Source: Adenanthera pavonina
Taxonomy: Eukaryota > Streptophyta > Magnoliopsida > Fabales > Fabaceae
Length of the DNA: 64,000 nt
Direction of reading: 5' to 3'
Assembly (NCBI GenBank): GCA_026686845.1
Contig: JAIVEN010000010.1
Location: forward strand, 34,446,001-34,510,000
Shown here piece after piece: positions 12,610-23,876 of this stretch. Positions within the stretch are counted from its first letter, which is position 1. Each line of letters opens with the position of its first letter. The translations under genes and the position numbers were made by a program. Below the pieces are notes generated by a model. It worked only from the letters and a program-made list of their open reading frames with translations. It was not told the DNA's origin and did no database searches.

Positions 12610-15050
12610 TGTAACATCCTACTCCCAAATACCCCAAATTAACTTCCAAAAACCTAAAAAAAAAAACAAAAAACTGCAACCAATACCAAAACAAGATTGA
12701 GCCGCGATGAGCTATAGTATCGCCATGGCCTAGAAGAGGCAGAACCGCTTAGCACCATGGCAACCCCTGCTAATAAAATATTAGAAATTTGCTTATTTTT
12801 GTGGCAAACTTCTGACATGCACAACTTTGTACTCCAACATTCGATTGACTTGATTCCTACTCCTCCAGATCAATCTTGTCTCAATCTACTCATAGACACT
12901 AATTTCATTTTAATCCATCTCTGTATGGAGATTTTGGATACTCATGACCCATTTGGTCACTTTTTAACCAAAACTCACCACAAAACTCCTTCAATTGCCA
13001 CCAAAGACAAATTAGCACCCAAGGACTAATCATATAGGTCCAAAATTTCATAACTATCTGTCTAGGGAGGTTTTACCCCAAGAAAACCACTACTCCAAGA
13101 TTTGACCCACTTAAACCCAAATTTCACTCAGTGGGCTACATGCCCAAAACATACATACTTAATAATAATGACCCATACTAGGGTTCAAATTATCATCACA
13201 CACATACACCTATACATGAATATATATATACCACTTAATCATTGATATCATTACATATCATTCATCATCATCAACCTTATACAACCATTCGCATCATAGT
13301 ATCATTGTTTTCATATTGAATACAAACTTACTATCTTACTTGGCACAACTTATAACATAGACATTACACACACTACCGTTGACTTGATTATTCCCGATGT
13401 CAAAGAGACTACGACTCCTTTGTTTTTTCCAGACTAGTGTTAAAGCATTCACCTGAAATGTTAGTTATTGGGGGTGTGAGACAAAGTCTCAGTAACAACA
13501 GACACAAAAAATAGGCAAACTATATCGAATATTCACACATATATGCATGTGGTGTAATGTAATGCAGAATGTCATGGTACGAATGTCTCCCTCATACACG
13601 GTTAGAACCACGGGTTAGCGTCATGACAGGAAATTACTAATAGGTGACTCCCTTTTAACAGCCGATGAAGACTGATTTCGGGATATTACCAAGCTCACCT
13701 CATACTAATGCACCCGCCTTAATGTCATACTAATGCTTAGACTGTGGCTCTCCTTCCTTTGGACCGCCCTGAATTGATGGTAATTTAGGAAAGATGCAGT
13801 CCACTGCCACTAGCTTTCCAAGCCATGGGAGATGATTTAGCGGCAAGAATTCTTCCTTATTCCACTATATCATATATCATCATATCATATCTCATTATCA
13901 CCTCCTAATCCACCATTTCTCACAATGTTCATATGGTGATGATGTTCATGCCATGTCAACATATGTATGTCGCTATAAAATTATCATCATATTCATTATT
14001 ATCATGCTAACATGTTATGGAATCACAAATAGCAATATGCTCATCATTATCATACACCAATGTCAGGAACCTAAACTAATACATCATCTAGTCTTATGCA
14101 TACCACGATATGTAGAAAAACTATACACACACATAACAATATCATAGTATAAACGGGAACATTCATACATATATACAAATACATACAATCAATAAATACA
14201 TACAAACAAAAACACCATGTTATCTTAAGTCATCTACACCAAACTCATTATTCTCATAAGCTTTTGGATTGCCAACCATGACTTGAACTCCTCTTATCAA
14301 CCAAACAACTACTACAATGTCATAATATTTTCAATTAACATAACAGTCATAACAACCAAAATCCATAATTCAACCCTTTAAGCTCTACCTAACGTTCCAA
14401 CAACATTTTCATGCCTCCATAAGCCTTACACAACCATTCAAATCATAGCCAATCCCATACATTTCAGATTTCATACACCCTCATGCAAAACTAACCTAGC
14501 ATTACACTCAAACTCATTATAATCTAACCAAAACTCATTCCTAAAGCATTCTAACACTAAAAAAATCTCATTGATCCCATTACATCCATTTTTAATCTGT
14601 AGATTTCATCCAAAATTGGAAACCCAAGCATATATTTGAATTTCACTTCAAAACCAAAGAGAAAATAAAGAAGGAAGTGCAAGAACCACTTACCAACTTG
14701 TAATCAAGCTCCTAGAGTCTGAAAATTGCCTCCCAAAGTCAGATTTCTAATGTCCTAGCAGAGCTCTACCATTTCTCTCTTCGATTCTCTTTATTTCCAT
14801 CAACTGAAATGCTTCAAATTTATCAGAGTTTGGAGTCTAGAGCTGTGGCATAGAGCCCTTCTGTTCAAAACATTTAGCTAAGTTTTAGCTTATCCACGGT
14901 GATGCCCCCTGCTCAGGCTGTGGCGCGGTGTGGTTCTATCTCCTCTTTGTTCTTCTTATGTCCTAGTTCCTTTGGTTTTACACATATCATCAAGTATACT
15001 TTCTGTTAGCGCGAGACTAAGTCTAGGATAGTATACTAAGGGTTGTTACA
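12610..15050 (-). repeat. G2: solo gypsy-type LTR inserted in C1 gag
   Basis: The boundaries are TGTAACATCC at 12610 and GGTTGTTACA at 15050, with a perfect target duplication AAGAG at 12605-12609 and 15051-15055. It shares block order with G1's LTR: a GAGACAAAGTCTC palindrome near 13480, an ATC-rich tract near 13860-14060, and the splice-donor-like TTGGTAAGTGGTTC (minus strand, about 14685-14700). No coding interior remains, so it is a solo LTR. The C1 gag reading frame resumes on each side (FITSISL on one side, SSRLDPYII on the other), which confirms the insertion point. Confidence 0.9.
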
Positions 15051-15664
15051 AAGAGATAGAAGTGATAAAATCATCATACTCATCAAGTAACCCATCAAAT
15101 ATAACTTCAATATGATCCGAAGAGGAAAAAGAGGCACCAACAGTAGCTAATGCATCCATAATCTTTTTGACACTTAAAAGATCATGGTTTATTTTAAGGC
15201 CACCTTTCTTTGTTATCTGTAGTTGTATTTTCATAGACTTGACCTTTGCTCTTGTCTTTGAAGCTTGGTGTTTTTCTAACTATTCCTAAATTTGATAAAT
15301 GTGCTCACACCCCACTATAAGAGTAGTAGCAGAATCGAACATAGATAATAATAACCAAGAAAAGCAAATCTTGCGCCAACCATTTATGATATTCATCATT
15401 GATTTTGTCTGTTGCTTCATCATCTGGTGAAGAAAACTTAGGTGGCACATTCTTGGCGCCAAGAAGAAATAATAGCTTATGTCCACAAATTACTGCAAAC
15501 ACTTGTTGTTTCCAAAGGAGATAGTTCAAATCATCAAGCTTAATCAAAATAGGATGAGCCAACACATGTGGAAAAAGAATTGAACTAGAGGACTGAGTTA
15601 TAGTTTGATTAGGTAGTGAATTGATCAACAAAGGCAGAGAAGAATCCTGCAAGTTATCTTCCAT
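15051..15664 (-). pseudogene. C1 gag, N-terminal part, broken
   Basis: The likely start ATG is at 15664 (MEDNLQDSSLPL), just downstream of the LTR and primer-binding site. The N-terminal block LDDLNYLLWKQQVFAVI is the typical opening of a plant copia capsid. A later block (15234-15051; MDALATVGASF, then FDGLLDEYDDFITSISL) matches the UBN2-type gag middle domain. Frame is lost around 15380-15250 and the gene is cut by the G2 solo LTR at 15051. It cannot encode a functional capsid. Confidence 0.8.
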
Positions 15665-15679
15665 GGATCACACCTAGGT

Positions 15680-15691
15680 GCTCTGATACCA
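15680..15691 (-). other. C1 primer-binding site (initiator tRNA-Met)
   Basis: GCTCTGATACCA on the plus strand, three bases inside the 5' LTR boundary at 15695. It fixes the minus-strand orientation. Confidence 0.85.
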
Positions 15692-15694
15692 TAA

Positions 15695-15934
15695 TGAAGT
15701 ATTGAGCATTTTGAAAAGAGAACTAATCTTTCTAAACAATACTCAACTATACATCAATTAAGGTTTTACAATTATATTGTAATATGACAAATGGGCTGAG
15801 ACCTTATTTATATAGAAAGGTCTAGTCACAACAAAATTGAAGAATAAACAAATAGGCTTAAATATATCTAACCAACTTACAACAAATTAAATAACAACTA
15901 AAAAATAATTATAATAACAGTCCATTGCTTAACA
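15695..15934 (-). repeat. C1 5' LTR
   Basis: TGAAGTATTGAGC ... TTGCTTAACA; homologous to 6345-6593 with many differences. A minus-strand TATA box CTATATAAATA lies at 15805-15815. DUF674 coding sequence starts immediately to the right at 15935. Confidence 0.85.
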
Positions 15935-16337
15935 GGGCTATGGTGATGTTTGAGAGTTTCGAATGCACAGTTTTCTAAGTAAGAATAAATATGCCATGGT
16001 GTCTTTGATGATATTGAGAACTTGATAAGATCTAATACCTTCACATACAAAGTATAGGTAGCAGTTGAGAGTTGAAATGATAAGGAAGAATTCAAATTAA
16101 ACAAAAAGGGGAGAGAAACGTTAGATATCATTAAATCAAATTTGGTTAAAACCACATATTAAAAGCAAAAAGTAAACTAAGCAAATGCAAACTAATGATT
16201 TAAAAATCTACATGCTTTCATTAAAAGCAAAAAGATTTTTAGAAAAAATTCTTTGCCAAGCTTACACATATATCAATATGATTTACTTTATATTTTACTC
16301 AATAATATCCTCACCTCTTTCTAAGTGACATTCATAG
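15935..16337 (-). pseudogene. DUF674 gene C, fragments 3 and 4 with the gene's own intron
   Basis: Minus strand: 16337-16315 is the end of an exon. It reads TMNVT-stop-KE where gene A reads TVNVTKKE, so a Lys codon has become TAG. A donor GTGAGG follows, at the same place as in gene A (63855). The intron runs 16314-16039. The acceptor AG is intact, and the next exon 16038-15935 reads VLDLIKFSISSKTP, matching gene A's VLDLLKFSLWSKTP. The S1 element cuts the first exon at 16338 and C1 cuts the second at 15934. DUF674 is a plant-specific family of unknown function. Confidence 0.85.
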
Positions 16338-17990
16338 TGTTGAATCAAGAGTTTTGATGATTCCAAACCAACATTCAAGAGCTTGGATTGAAGATATCAA
16401 AGGAGATCAAAGTGCTTCAAGTGAAGATTTTCTGAGTATTTGCTGCTAGAACTTTTGTAGGATCTTTAGTTTTAGTTGTGAATGGGTAAAAGATTTTGAT
16501 TTGAGAAAAAGATGTTTTCAAACCTTGATTTTGTGATTAAATCTTGACTTATTTGAAAAACACCCACAAACAGACGAAGTTTGAAAGTTTAAACTTAACT
16601 GTCAAGTTGGAAATTCGAACTTTGCTTCAGGAAATTCAAATTTTGAGCTAAAACTGAATAAGTCTGAAGAGATGGCTCTCTGTCAGACAAATTTTGGTTG
16701 TTCAAAATTTGAATTTTCATCCAAGTCTGAAAGAAGCCTCTTAGTGACAGACAAACTTCGCATCTTCAAAATTCGAATTTCAGACAAAACAAAACTTGAG
16801 AAAATAAAAGAAATTCATCTAAAATCATGTCAAAGTTCATATGAGATCAAGAATAATTTAAGTTTCAAAACTGCTCTCTGACATACGAACTTTGAACATT
16901 GAAGTTTGAATTTCAGTAGCTATGTTTTTAAGTCTGTTGAAATGAAACACTGACATACGAATGACAAGGCTTGTAACATTCGAATGTTGAAGCTAGTCTA
17001 AAAAGAGTCTCTCTGACAGACAAATTTCACCCTTTAAAAATTCGAATTTTGAAGAAAGTGATCTACTGTGCCTCTTCGAACGTTCAATGAACAGACGAAT
17101 TTTGGGCTTCCAAAATTTGAATTTCGAAGGCACTGTAGAAAATTGAAAACACTGTTCACACTTAACCGAAAAACTTTCTTCTTGAAAATTCGTAGTCACA
17201 TTGTGAAAATGTTCTGTAAGTTTCAAAATTCGAATTTCACTTCATGAACAGACAAACTTCGTGCTGTAACATTGAAAGCTTTAACCTTCGGTTTCTTCAA
17301 AATTCGTCTGTTGACCAACTAAAATTCGAATTTCAGTATGTCAGAAGCATTAAATGCGGTTGGTTAATGGATAGTTTTTTAGAGTAACTGTTGGATAACT
17401 TTCCCAACGGATAGATTTTGTCTCTAACGGACATTTAAGACCTTAAACTATAAATAGAACATCATTTGAAGTTGTGGGTAACGAATCTAACTTGTATATA
17501 CCGAATTTCTGTCAAAACTTCTTCTCAAGAGCTTTTACCCTGTAGCTTCAATATCTGTACTTTAACCTTCATATCTACTCTATTCAAGAGAGTTATATCT
17601 TTGTAAACAATCTACTCTTCATCTGGAAGATAGATTTACTTGTGAGAAGAAATCACAAGGGGATTGGGAAGCACACTGTGAAAGTGCTTAGAGTGTTTGA
17701 GAGAGCTCAAGAAACAGAGCATACTCATGTACTGTGGCATTAGCAAGAAGCTCGTTGAATTCTTGCTGTATAGTGGATAAATCTCAAGAGTTGTCTTGGG
17801 GACTGGACGTAGGTCAAGTGGATAGACCGAACCAGGATAAATCACTGAGTCTTTTTCTCCTTACCTTCACTTTTTAGCTTGCTCTGTTTTATACGTTGTT
17901 TACATTATACTGTGCTATCTTCACCCATTTGTGCAGAAAAATTTCAATCTTCCCAATTCACCCCATCTTGGGAAGTCAGCCTTACTAACA
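16338..17990 (+). repeat. S1 5' LTR
   Basis: TGTTGAATCAAGAG ... CTTACTAACA, 1653 bp. U3 contains many copies of ATTCGAATT-type palindromes and of CAGACGAA/TTCGTCTG motifs. The TATA box is at 17448-17456. Compared with the 3' LTR it has a 6-bp deletion near 17930 and about 35 base changes. Unlike S2 it has no 198-bp duplication in U3. Confidence 0.95.
17448..17456 (+). promoter_or_regulatory. S1 5' LTR TATA box
   Basis: CTATAAATA, about 1.1 kb into the LTR. Transcription of the element should start roughly 30 bp downstream; this is the U3/R boundary region. In the 3' LTR the same site reads TTATAAATA (27473-27481). Confidence 0.7.
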
Positions 17991-17992
17991 AG

Positions 17993-18004
17993 TGGTATCA
18001 GAGC
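17993..18004 (+). other. S1 primer-binding site (initiator tRNA-Met)
   Basis: TGGTATCAGAGC two bases after the 5' LTR end, continuing CCGGAT, complementary to the 3' end of plant initiator tRNA-Met. Confidence 0.9.
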
Positions 18005-18045
18005 CCGGATTCCCATTCAAAGGATTTTACAGTCCGGGAACAAAG

Positions 18046-19740
18046 ATAGCTGGCTTTGGAGAGAGTATACTTCCTGAAGGGAATAACACTAACAGACCAC
18101 CAGGCTTCAGTGGAGAGCATTATGGGTACTGGAAGATGAGGATGCAGATCTACCTATAATCAATTGATCTTGACATCTGGTCAGTCATTGAAAAAGGAGA
18201 TTTCGTCCCAATGGCTCTAACTGAAGATGGAAGACACAAAGAGAAGCTGGAAGCAGAGTGGAATGATGAAGACAGAAGGAGAGTCCTACTAAATTTCAAA
18301 GCAAAGCATTGTTTAGTCAGTGCCCTGAACCAGGACGAATTCTACAGAGTCTCACAATACTCCACTGCGAAAGAAATGTGGGATACTCTGCAGATTGCAC
18401 ATGAAGGAACAATTGGGGTTAGGGAAAACAGACTAAACACATGCATTGGAGAGTATGAAAGCTTCAGAATGGCTGAAGGAGAAATTGTAAAGGAGCTCCA
18501 AAAGAGGTTTACTCTCATTGTGAATCAGCTGAAGAGCCTGGGAAAGGAATACAATCAATATGAGAAAGTAAGAAAGATACTCAGAGCTCTCCCTCTGGAA
18601 TGGCAGCCCAAGGTGACAGCAATAGAGGAAGCCAGAGGAGAATCAATGGCCTCTGTCACAGCTCTCTTTGGCAGCCTTGAGGAGTGTGAAGGAAAAATCA
18701 AAGCTCTCAAGGAAGCTGGGCTGGACAGAAAGAAGAAAGGCCTTGCCCTCAAAGCTGCTGATGAAAAGGAAGAAGAATCTGACGAAGGAGATAAGCTGGA
18801 TGAAGAAACTCTGGCTATGATGGTCAGAAAATTTGGAAGATTCTACAACAAGAAGAAGAACAGGAAATTCCTCAAGAAGCAAGAAAAAGAAAAGAAAGTT
18901 GCTGACAAAGGGAAGAAGAAGAAAGCCTACATTTCATCTATATGGGGCAACAGCTCAGATGAGGAAGAAGAAGATGAGGATGAGATTGCCAACATTTGTC
19001 TGATGGCACTTGCTTCTGAAGAAGCCACACCCTCATGCAATAGTGATCAGGAAGAAGAGGTATATGAATCTGAACTTTCCTATTCTGAGTTACTTGATGC
19101 ATTTCATGAGCTTCATGATGAATTCATTAAAGTTTCTAAAGAACTGAAATTGGCAAAGAAAAAGATAAATAAGCTGGAATCTCAAAGCATAGTTTCTGAA
19201 ATTGCCTCTTTACCTACTATTGAATCTGTTTGCTGCACTTCATGCACTAAACTTAAGTAAACTAATGATTATTTAGTTAAAAGCATGTCTAGGCTCACTA
19301 GAGGTAAAGATATGCTATTTGCCTTGATGGGGAGCCAAAGAATATCACAAGGAAAAGCTGGTCTTGGCTATGATCCATGTGCTGTCAAGGAAAAGATTAG
19401 GATGAAAAACTAGAATGCATACATGAGACACTTTGTGCATGCTGAGAGTAACAGAAAGAAAGATCATATGTCATCTTGCATTGAAACATATAATCAACCA
19501 AAGCATGCAAGACAAAAGTATTATCTGTATTGTTTTCTTCCTGCCACTCAATCTAGCAGTCCCTTCATTACCTGTCATTTCTGTAACAAAAAGGGACATA
19601 TTTCTAGTTCTTGTGCATTGAAGAAAAATGGGCTTGGCAGGAAAGTTGAATGGGTTCCCAAAGTTGCATCTGCATCTAGGGAAAAATCTACTGACCAAAA
19701 AGGACCCAAGCAAATTTGGGTACCTAAAAAGAAAACATAA
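18046..19740 (+). pseudogene. S1 gag (capsid/nucleocapsid), broken
   Basis: One frame runs from an expected start at 18046, where ATG has become ATA (S2 has ATG), to TAA at 19738-19740. In-frame stops lie at 18157 (TAA), 19258 (TAA) and 19411 (TAG); S2 shows Gln at each, so all are C-to-T changes. The capsid region includes YGYWKMRMQIYL and the UBN2-type middle (18211-18700). An acidic/coiled region follows. Near 19570-19610 is the zinc knuckle CHFCNKKGHISSSC (CX2CX4HX4C). S2 has an extra knuckle upstream; in S1 that segment, between RKFLKK and QEKEKK, is missing. No functional Gag can be made. Confidence 0.9.
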
Positions 19741-19754
19741 ACATTGTTTTGCAG

Positions 19755-22700
19755 GTCTGTCTCAAAGCTAAAAAGAACAACAAATGGTATATGGATAGTG
19801 CCTACTCAAGCCACATGACTGGAGATAAGGAGAAGTTCATCACCCTTAGAGACAAGAAATGAGGAAAGGTGACCTTTGGAGGTGATCAATATGGCAAAAT
19901 CGTTGGCATTGGCATTGTGGGGAAAAATCCAGAAACATCCATTGAAGAGGTGCTGTTTGTAAAAGGCCTCAACCACAATTTGCTAAGTGTGAGTCAGACC
20001 TATGACAGAGGAAACTGGGTACTATTTGACTCAAAGTTTTGTCTGGTCATCAGAAAAATTGATCACAAAGTAATCCTCAAAACTCAAAGGGATGGTAACT
20101 GTTATACTATTGACCTTGATGAACTTCCTCCCTTGGATTCTGTATGTTTAATTAGTCAGGATAATGATAGTTGATTATGGCATAGGAGATTAGCTCATGT
20201 TAACATGAATCAATTGTCTAAACTGATCAAGAATGAGCTAGTATCTGGCCTGCCAAAAATATCTTTTGAAAAGGACAAAAAATGTGATACATGCATAAGA
20301 GAGAAACAAAATAAATCATCTTTTAAATCTAAAAATGTAGTTACCACAACAAGACCACTTGAATTGCTGCATATGGACTTAATTGGACCTTCTAGGGTAA
20401 AGAGTCTAGGTGGTAATTTGTATGTGCTTGTAATTGTAGATGACTATTCTAGATTTACTTGGACATTATTTCTTTCCTCTAAAAGTGATACATTTGATGC
20501 ATTTGTAATCTTAGCTAAGAAAGTGCAAAATGAGAAAGGTATTTCTATTGTGTCAATCAGGTCAGACCATGGAGGAGAGTTTGAAAATGCATACTTCCTG
20601 GAGTACTGCAATGAGCATGGGATTGACCAAAACTTCTCAGCTCCAAGGACCCCTCAACAAAATGGGGTAGTAGAAAGGAAGAACAGAACTATTGGAGAGA
20701 TGGCCAGAGCTATGCTGAATGAGAAGGAACTCTCTCAAGTGTTTTGGGCTGATGCAGTGAATACAGCAAGCTACATCATAAATAGAGAATACATCAGAAC
20801 AATCCTTGGGAAGACTCCATACGAGCTTTACAAGGGAAGAAAGCCAAATCTGTCCCATCTCCATGTGTTCGGATGCAAATGCTTCATTCACAACAATGGG
20901 AAAGAAAATCTGGGTAAGTTTGATGCCAAATCCGATGAAGGTATATTTCTGGGCTATTCTAGTAGGAGTAAGGCATATAGAGTTTATAATAAAAAATCAA
21001 GAGTGGTAGAAGAATCTGTGCATGTGGTTTTCATTGAAAATGAAACTGTTTCAAAAATGTTACCAATGAGGATGATCTTGCTTTTAACTTTGAAAAACTG
21101 GGCATTTCTGATAAAAGTAAAACTGAACCTCCAAAGATATCTGAATCTGTTAACACAAAGGAAGATATCCAGGAGCAAGAGTTTGATGAAGAAATTAATG
21201 AAGAAATATCTCAAGAACTCCCTAGAGCTTGGAGATATCAAAGGAATCATCCTGTTGATCAAGTAATAGGAAATGTTCAAGAGAGAGTCAGAACCAGGAA
21301 ACAGTTAAGGGATCAAATGCTCAACTGCGCTTTCATTTCTCAAATTGAACCTAAGTGTGCTGAAGAAGCCTTAACTGATGATTACTGGATTTTAGCTATG
21401 CAAGATGAACTAAATCAGTTTGAAAGAAATCATGTTTGGGATTTAGTGCCTAGGCCTAAAAATCATCCTGTCATTGGTACCAAATGGGTTTTTAGAAATA
21501 AACTTGATGAATCTGGAACAATAATAATAAACAAGGCTAGATTGGTTGCTAAAGGGTATAATCAGGAAGAAGGTATTGATTTTGAAGAAACCTTTGCACC
21601 AGTAGCTAGATTAGAAGCTATAAGAATATTGCTGGCATATGCATGCATGAAAAACATTTTGCTGTATCAAATGGATGTAAAGAGTGTCTTTCTAAATGGT
21701 TATATCATGGAAGAGGTTTATGTAGATCAACCTCCAGGTTTTGAGGATTCTACAAAACCAAACCATGTTTATAAACTGAAGAAAGCTCTCTATTGTTTAA
21801 AACAAGCCCCTAGAGCATGGTATGAGAGACTGAGCAATTTTCTAATTGAAAAGGGGTTCAATAGAGGCAAAGTTGACACAACTTTATTCACTAAGAAAGA
21901 AAATAAAGATGTACTAATTGTTCAAATCTATGTTGATGATATTATTTTCGGTGCTACTAATGAAACTCTTTGCAAGAAATTTTCTGAGTTAATGTAGGGA
22001 GAATTCGAGATGTCCATGATGGGTGAACTTAACTTCTTCCTTGGACTGCAAATCAGACAGCTTGATGATGGTATCTTTCTCAGTCAATCCAAGTATCTAA
22101 AGGAGCTGTTAAAGAAGTTTGGAATGGAGAATGCCAAGCCAATGGGAACACCTATGGCTACTGCAACCAAACTAGATATGGATGAAAATGGGAAGATGTT
22201 TGACATTACTCAGTACAGGAGAATGATTGGATCCCTGCTAAACTTAACTGCCAGCAGACCTGACATTATGTTCAGTGTCTGTATGTGTGCCAGGTTCCAA
22301 TCATGTCCTAAGGAAACCCATGCAACAGCTGTGAAGAGAATTTTCAGATATCTTATTGGAACATCACAGATGGGTCTCTGGTATCTAAAGGGCAATGGAG
22401 AAGATCTCAAAGGATACACTGATGCTGATTTTGCAGGATCCAAAACTGACAAAAAAAGCACAAGTGAAACTTGTCAGTTTCTTGGAGGATCCCTGGTTTC
22501 ATGGTTCAGCAAAAAGCAAAACAGTGTGGCCCTATCCACTGCAGAAGCTGAGTATGTTGCAGCTGGAAGCTGTTGTGCCCAAGTCATCTGGATGATGCAG
22601 CAGCTTGAAGATCTTGGGGTTAAAATGAAAGAGATACCAATCATGTGTGACAACCAAAGTGCCATAAATATCACCAAGAATCCTGTCATGCATTCAAGGA

Positions 22701-22879
22701 CCAAACACATTGAAGTTAGGCACCACTTCATAAGGGATCACGTTCTGAAAGGAGAAGTTAAACTGGAGTACATCCCAACAGAGAATCAAGTTGCTGATAT
22801 ACTCACAAAGCCTCTATCAGAAGATAGGCATTGCAAAATAAGAAGAGAACTGGGTATGGTAAATCCCAGTGAACTGTAA
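19755..22879 (+). pseudogene. S1 pol polyprotein (protease, integrase, RT, RNase H), broken
   Basis: The frame is -1 relative to gag. Protease DSAYSSHMTGD is near 19797-19829. The pre-integrase region is HRRLAHVN with CDTC (about 20178-20294). Integrase DDE residues are seen in MDLIGP, SDHGGEF and NGVVERKNR. RT has KWVFRNK, MDVKSVFLNG and the YVDD box (about 21931-21942). RNase H has YTDADFAGS, STAEAEY and CDNQSAI. Lesions: TGA at 19860 (Gly codon in S2), TGA at 20172 (Trp), an 8-bp gain near 21055 that shifts frame, TAG at 21995 (Gln), and Gly to Cys in the RT box ALYCLKQAPRAW. Otherwise collinear with S2. Confidence 0.95.
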
Positions 22880-23876
22880 GTTATTCTCTTGCAATCTTGT
22901 TTTCAAAGGTTTCAACTTTAAGATTAATTCTAAATTTAACATCGGAGTATGTTTAATTTAAGCTGTAGGTGCTCCTCACAAGATTCAATGGCAATAAACT
23001 TGAAGATTGGAGCACATCAGAATGGAACAACCAGAAAGTGAAGTAAATGATGAAAATTCTGAGTTCTGGATCAATTCTGTAAGTTTTTAATAAGATGAAA
23101 TTCGTATTTTAATGAGTGTTAGACGTATTTTGCCTCATAAACCGTGTTTTTGAACTAGTCAACATGGTCAACATTCGAATTTTTGTTGACCAACAGACGA
23201 ACTTCAGCCTATTAGCCTTGGAACAGTTCTCGGTGATGCCTCGAAATTCGTCTATTGGATCTTTGAAATTCGAATTTTCAAAAACAAAAATCTCAAAGTT
23301 ATGTTTGTCCATCACTGTTGTACGAATTATCACTTCTTGAAATACGAATGTTGGACAACCTTTACAAAAGTTGAAAAATGCGAATTTTCAGATCAAAATT
23401 CGTCTGTTGAATCATGTTCTTCATGTTGAATGCTTGAAAGATGAAGTTCTGCATGCTTAATTCGTCTGTTGATTGTTGTTTTGTTTGTTGCCTACTGTTT
23501 GCTCATCAACATTCAAACTTTGTTGGAACAAAATTCGTCTGTTGTGTTTCTATTACTTGTTCCAAGCCACTATCAGACGAAATTTCAGGATGAAAATCCG
23601 TCTGTCAGTAAGCTTTACTGAACGGTTTAACTTGTAACTACCCGAAGTTTGAATTTTGACCCCTCAAAATTTGTCTGTCAGACGGTTACATACGTTAAAT
23701 CCGACGGTTTTTCAATAAACAGACGCAACCCTATTTGTAACTCCTTTGAGTCTGTTCTGATCCTCTCTTCAATCCTCTTAACTTCTGTCCAAAAACCGTC
23801 ATTCTTCACCGTTTAAACTTCCTTTCGCATCCTATAAACCAATTCTAAGCCACATTCAGCATCATTCATCCAAGAA
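22880..23876 (+). promoter_or_regulatory. S1 pol-to-env spacer with U3-like hairpin motifs
   Basis: A stretch of about 1 kb with no reading frame. It holds about 16 copies of ATTCGAA-type palindromes and TTCGTCTGTT/CAGACGAA motifs, the same words that fill the LTR U3. It ends with a TATA-like CCTATAAACC near 23829-23838, some 40 bp before the envelope-like start. The S2 spacer (36317-37312) has the same character. An internal promoter or a splice-acceptor region for the third ORF is an inference; neither is demonstrated. Confidence 0.5.

Larger units (their letters stand above)
6345..15934 (-). mobile_element. C1: old Ty1/copia retrotransposon carrying two solo LTRs
   Basis: Short LTRs (about 249 and 240 bp) flank degenerate copia coding sequence in copia order on the minus strand: gag (15664-15051, then 12609-12408), protease (about 12185-11850), pre-integrase and integrase (11774-10970), RT (about 8490-7300), RNase H (to about 6614). 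The primer-binding site at 15680-15691 confirms orientation. Two LTR-type insertions, H1 and G2, interrupt integrase and gag. No matching target duplication is visible at its outer edges (CTTAA on the left, GGGCT on the right). That fits an old insertion, although DUF674 sequence on both sides still aligns with gene A. It cannot be active. Confidence 0.85.

Noticed and set aside
12757..13029. Plus-strand ORF of 90 codons in G2
   Set aside because: It lies within the solo LTR, antisense to the element, with no homologous open frame in G1 or G3.
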